From Paracoccaceae bacterium (GTDB lineage Bacteria > Pseudomonadota > Alphaproteobacteria > Rhodobacterales > Rhodobacteraceae): 6,050 bases of DNA. The notes beneath the pieces were generated by a model. The model was not told the DNA's origin. It ran no database searches and saw only the letters and a program-made list of their open reading frames with translations. Position numbers and translations under genes: made by a program. Where the stretch lies: NCBI GenBank assembly GCA_026984895.1, contig JALSRF010000506.1, forward strand, positions 1 to 6,050, in the 5' to 3' direction. Positions 5,546 to 6,050 of the stretch are shown here, piece after piece. Position 1 is the first letter of the stretch. Every line of letters begins with the position of its first letter.

Positions 5546-5616
5546 TCCGCCAGCCCTGTTAACGGGCGAAGCAGCGGTGCCGGGAGGAAACGCAACCGCC
5601 GCACTTCATACGCAAT

Positions 5617-5623
5617 GGGAGGA
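5617..5623 (+). promoter_or_regulatory. Ribosome binding site of the substrate-binding protein gene
   Basis: GGGAGGA followed by TACCA and the ATG at 5629 is a near-ideal Shine-Dalgarno with 5-base spacing. It fixes the start just ahead of the Tat signal and predicts strong translation, as expected for an abundant periplasmic binding protein. Confidence 0.8.
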
Positions 5624-5628
5624 TACCA

Positions 5629-6050
5629 ATGTCCAAATCGAAATTCACGCGCCGCGGCGTGCTGAAAACCGGGGCCGTTGCCGGCGCCGGTCTCGCGCTG
5701 CCGACGATCTTTACCTCGTCCGCCTACGGCTTCACCAACGAGCCCAGCGGCTCAACCGTCAAGCTGGGCTTCAACGTGCCCCAGTCCGGCCCCTATGCCG
5801 ACGAGGGCGCGGACGAATTGCGCGCCCAGCAGCTGGCCGTGGCCCACCTCAACGGCGAAGGCGATGGCGGCATGCTGAACACGTTTTCGTCCAAGGCGCT
5901 GGACGGCACCGGCATCCTGGGCAAGAAGGTCGAATTCGTCACCGGCGACACCCAGACCAAGTCCGACGCCGCGCGCGCCTCGGCCAAGTCGATGATCGAA
6001 AAGGACGGCGTGGTGATGATCAACGGCGGCTCGTCCTCGGGCGTGGCGAT
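5629..6050 (+). CDS. Tat-exported type I substrate-binding protein of an ABC transporter, N-terminal part (gene runs off the right edge)
   Basis: The frame is open from the ATG at 5629 to the end of the window (140 codons plus two bases); full-length relatives are roughly 400 residues. The N-terminus has a twin-arginine signal, TRRGVLK (residues 7-13), then a hydrophobic stretch (GAVAGAGLALPTIF) and a probable cleavage region near SSAYG (about 30-34). The mature part starts like a Peripla_BP_6 (LivK/urea/amide type) fold: VKLGFNVPQSGPYADEGADE, then GILGKKVEFVTGDTQTKSDAA and GVVMINGGSSSGVA. Such proteins capture amino acids, urea, amides or small carboxylates in the periplasm for a HAAT-class ABC importer, whose permease and ATPase genes would be expected to the right. 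The gene diverges from the ScfR-type regulator and probably shares its control region. The exact substrate is not determinable; an amino acid or an organic acid handled with the symporter-type sensor are both possible. Confidence 0.88.
   Translation, partial: MSKSKFTRRGVLKTGAVAGAGLALPTIFTSSAYGFTNEPSGSTVKLGFNVPQSGPYADEGADELRAQQLAVAHLNGEGDGGMLNTFSSKALDGTGILGKKVEFVTGDTQTKSDAARASAKSMIEKDGVVMINGGSSSGVA

Larger units (their letters stand above)
5407..5628. other. Divergent intergenic control region
   Basis: These 222 bases separate the regulator (minus) from the substrate-binding protein gene (plus). Their middle (about 5441-5530) is markedly AT-rich in a GC-rich window. It holds candidate promoters for both directions, nested inverted repeats centred near 5486-5488, a perfect AAACGTTT palindrome (5494-5501) and two TTTTACA copies 32 bp apart (5451-5457, 5483-5489). 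No gene was seen in it. Confidence 0.7.

Noticed and set aside
5554..5566. GTTAAC-centred imperfect palindrome (CCCTGTTAACGGG) as an operator or CtrA half-site.
   Set aside because: It is only a six-base perfect palindrome with a flanking mismatch and no partner at the 11-bp spacing, so it is too short to support a call.
5615..5665. Short 16-codon open frame overlapping the substrate-binding protein start (MGGYQCPNRNSRAAAC).
   Set aside because: Its ATG is formed by the AATGGGAGGA that contains the real Shine-Dalgarno, it has no ribosome binding site at proper distance (GGGAGGA at 5583-5588 is too far), and nothing suggests a leader peptide.

Overview
The window is a GC-rich stretch from an alphaproteobacterium, most likely a Rhodobacterales (Rhodobacter/Roseobacter-type) genome. 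That placement rests on the base composition, on the close resemblance of the encoded proteins to families I know from that order, and on a possible CtrA-type site. It is an inference, because no rRNA or other marker gene is present.

Four complete genes lie on the minus strand and read as one unit. In transcription order they are: an XRE/ScfR-type regulator (5406-3970), a stand-alone CheY-like receiver (3896-3528), an 89-residue two-helix membrane protein (3531-3262) and a 901-residue sensor kinase with an N-terminal sodium:solute-symporter domain (3275-570). The receiver and small protein overlap by four bases (ATGA). The small protein and kinase overlap by 14 bases. A fifth minus-strand gene, FliM/FliN-like, starts at 399 and runs off the left edge. 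On the plus strand, diverging from the regulator across a 222-base AT-rich intergenic region, a Tat-exported type I substrate-binding protein of an ABC transporter starts at 5629 and runs off the right edge.

The set looks like a nutrient-sensing and uptake module. A symporter-like sensor kinase with a small membrane partner would phosphorylate a receiver that has no output domain. A DNA-binding regulator of the short-chain-fatty-acyl type is encoded next to it, and a solute-binding protein is divergently transcribed. Family precedents (CbrA, CrbS, RamB, PccR) point to acetate, propionate or a similar small carboxylate or amino acid, but the substrate cannot be read from this sequence.

The most notable observation concerns the XRE regulator. 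Between its HTH and its C-terminal domain it carries a helical segment (residues about 137-193) that aligns with the histidine-phosphoacceptor (DHp/HisKA) region of the kinase in the same locus. The alignment is gap-free for 20 residues and includes a matching His-Glu pair (H140-E141 against H679-E680). No ATPase domain follows it. With an output-less receiver encoded next door, this suggests phosphotransfer directly into a transcription factor, as an untested hypothesis. Other points of interest are nested inverted repeats in the divergent promoter region, an exact 15-bp tandem duplication that adds a cysteine to the regulator's C-terminal Cys cluster, and a CtrA-like repeat ahead of the FliM/FliN-like gene.
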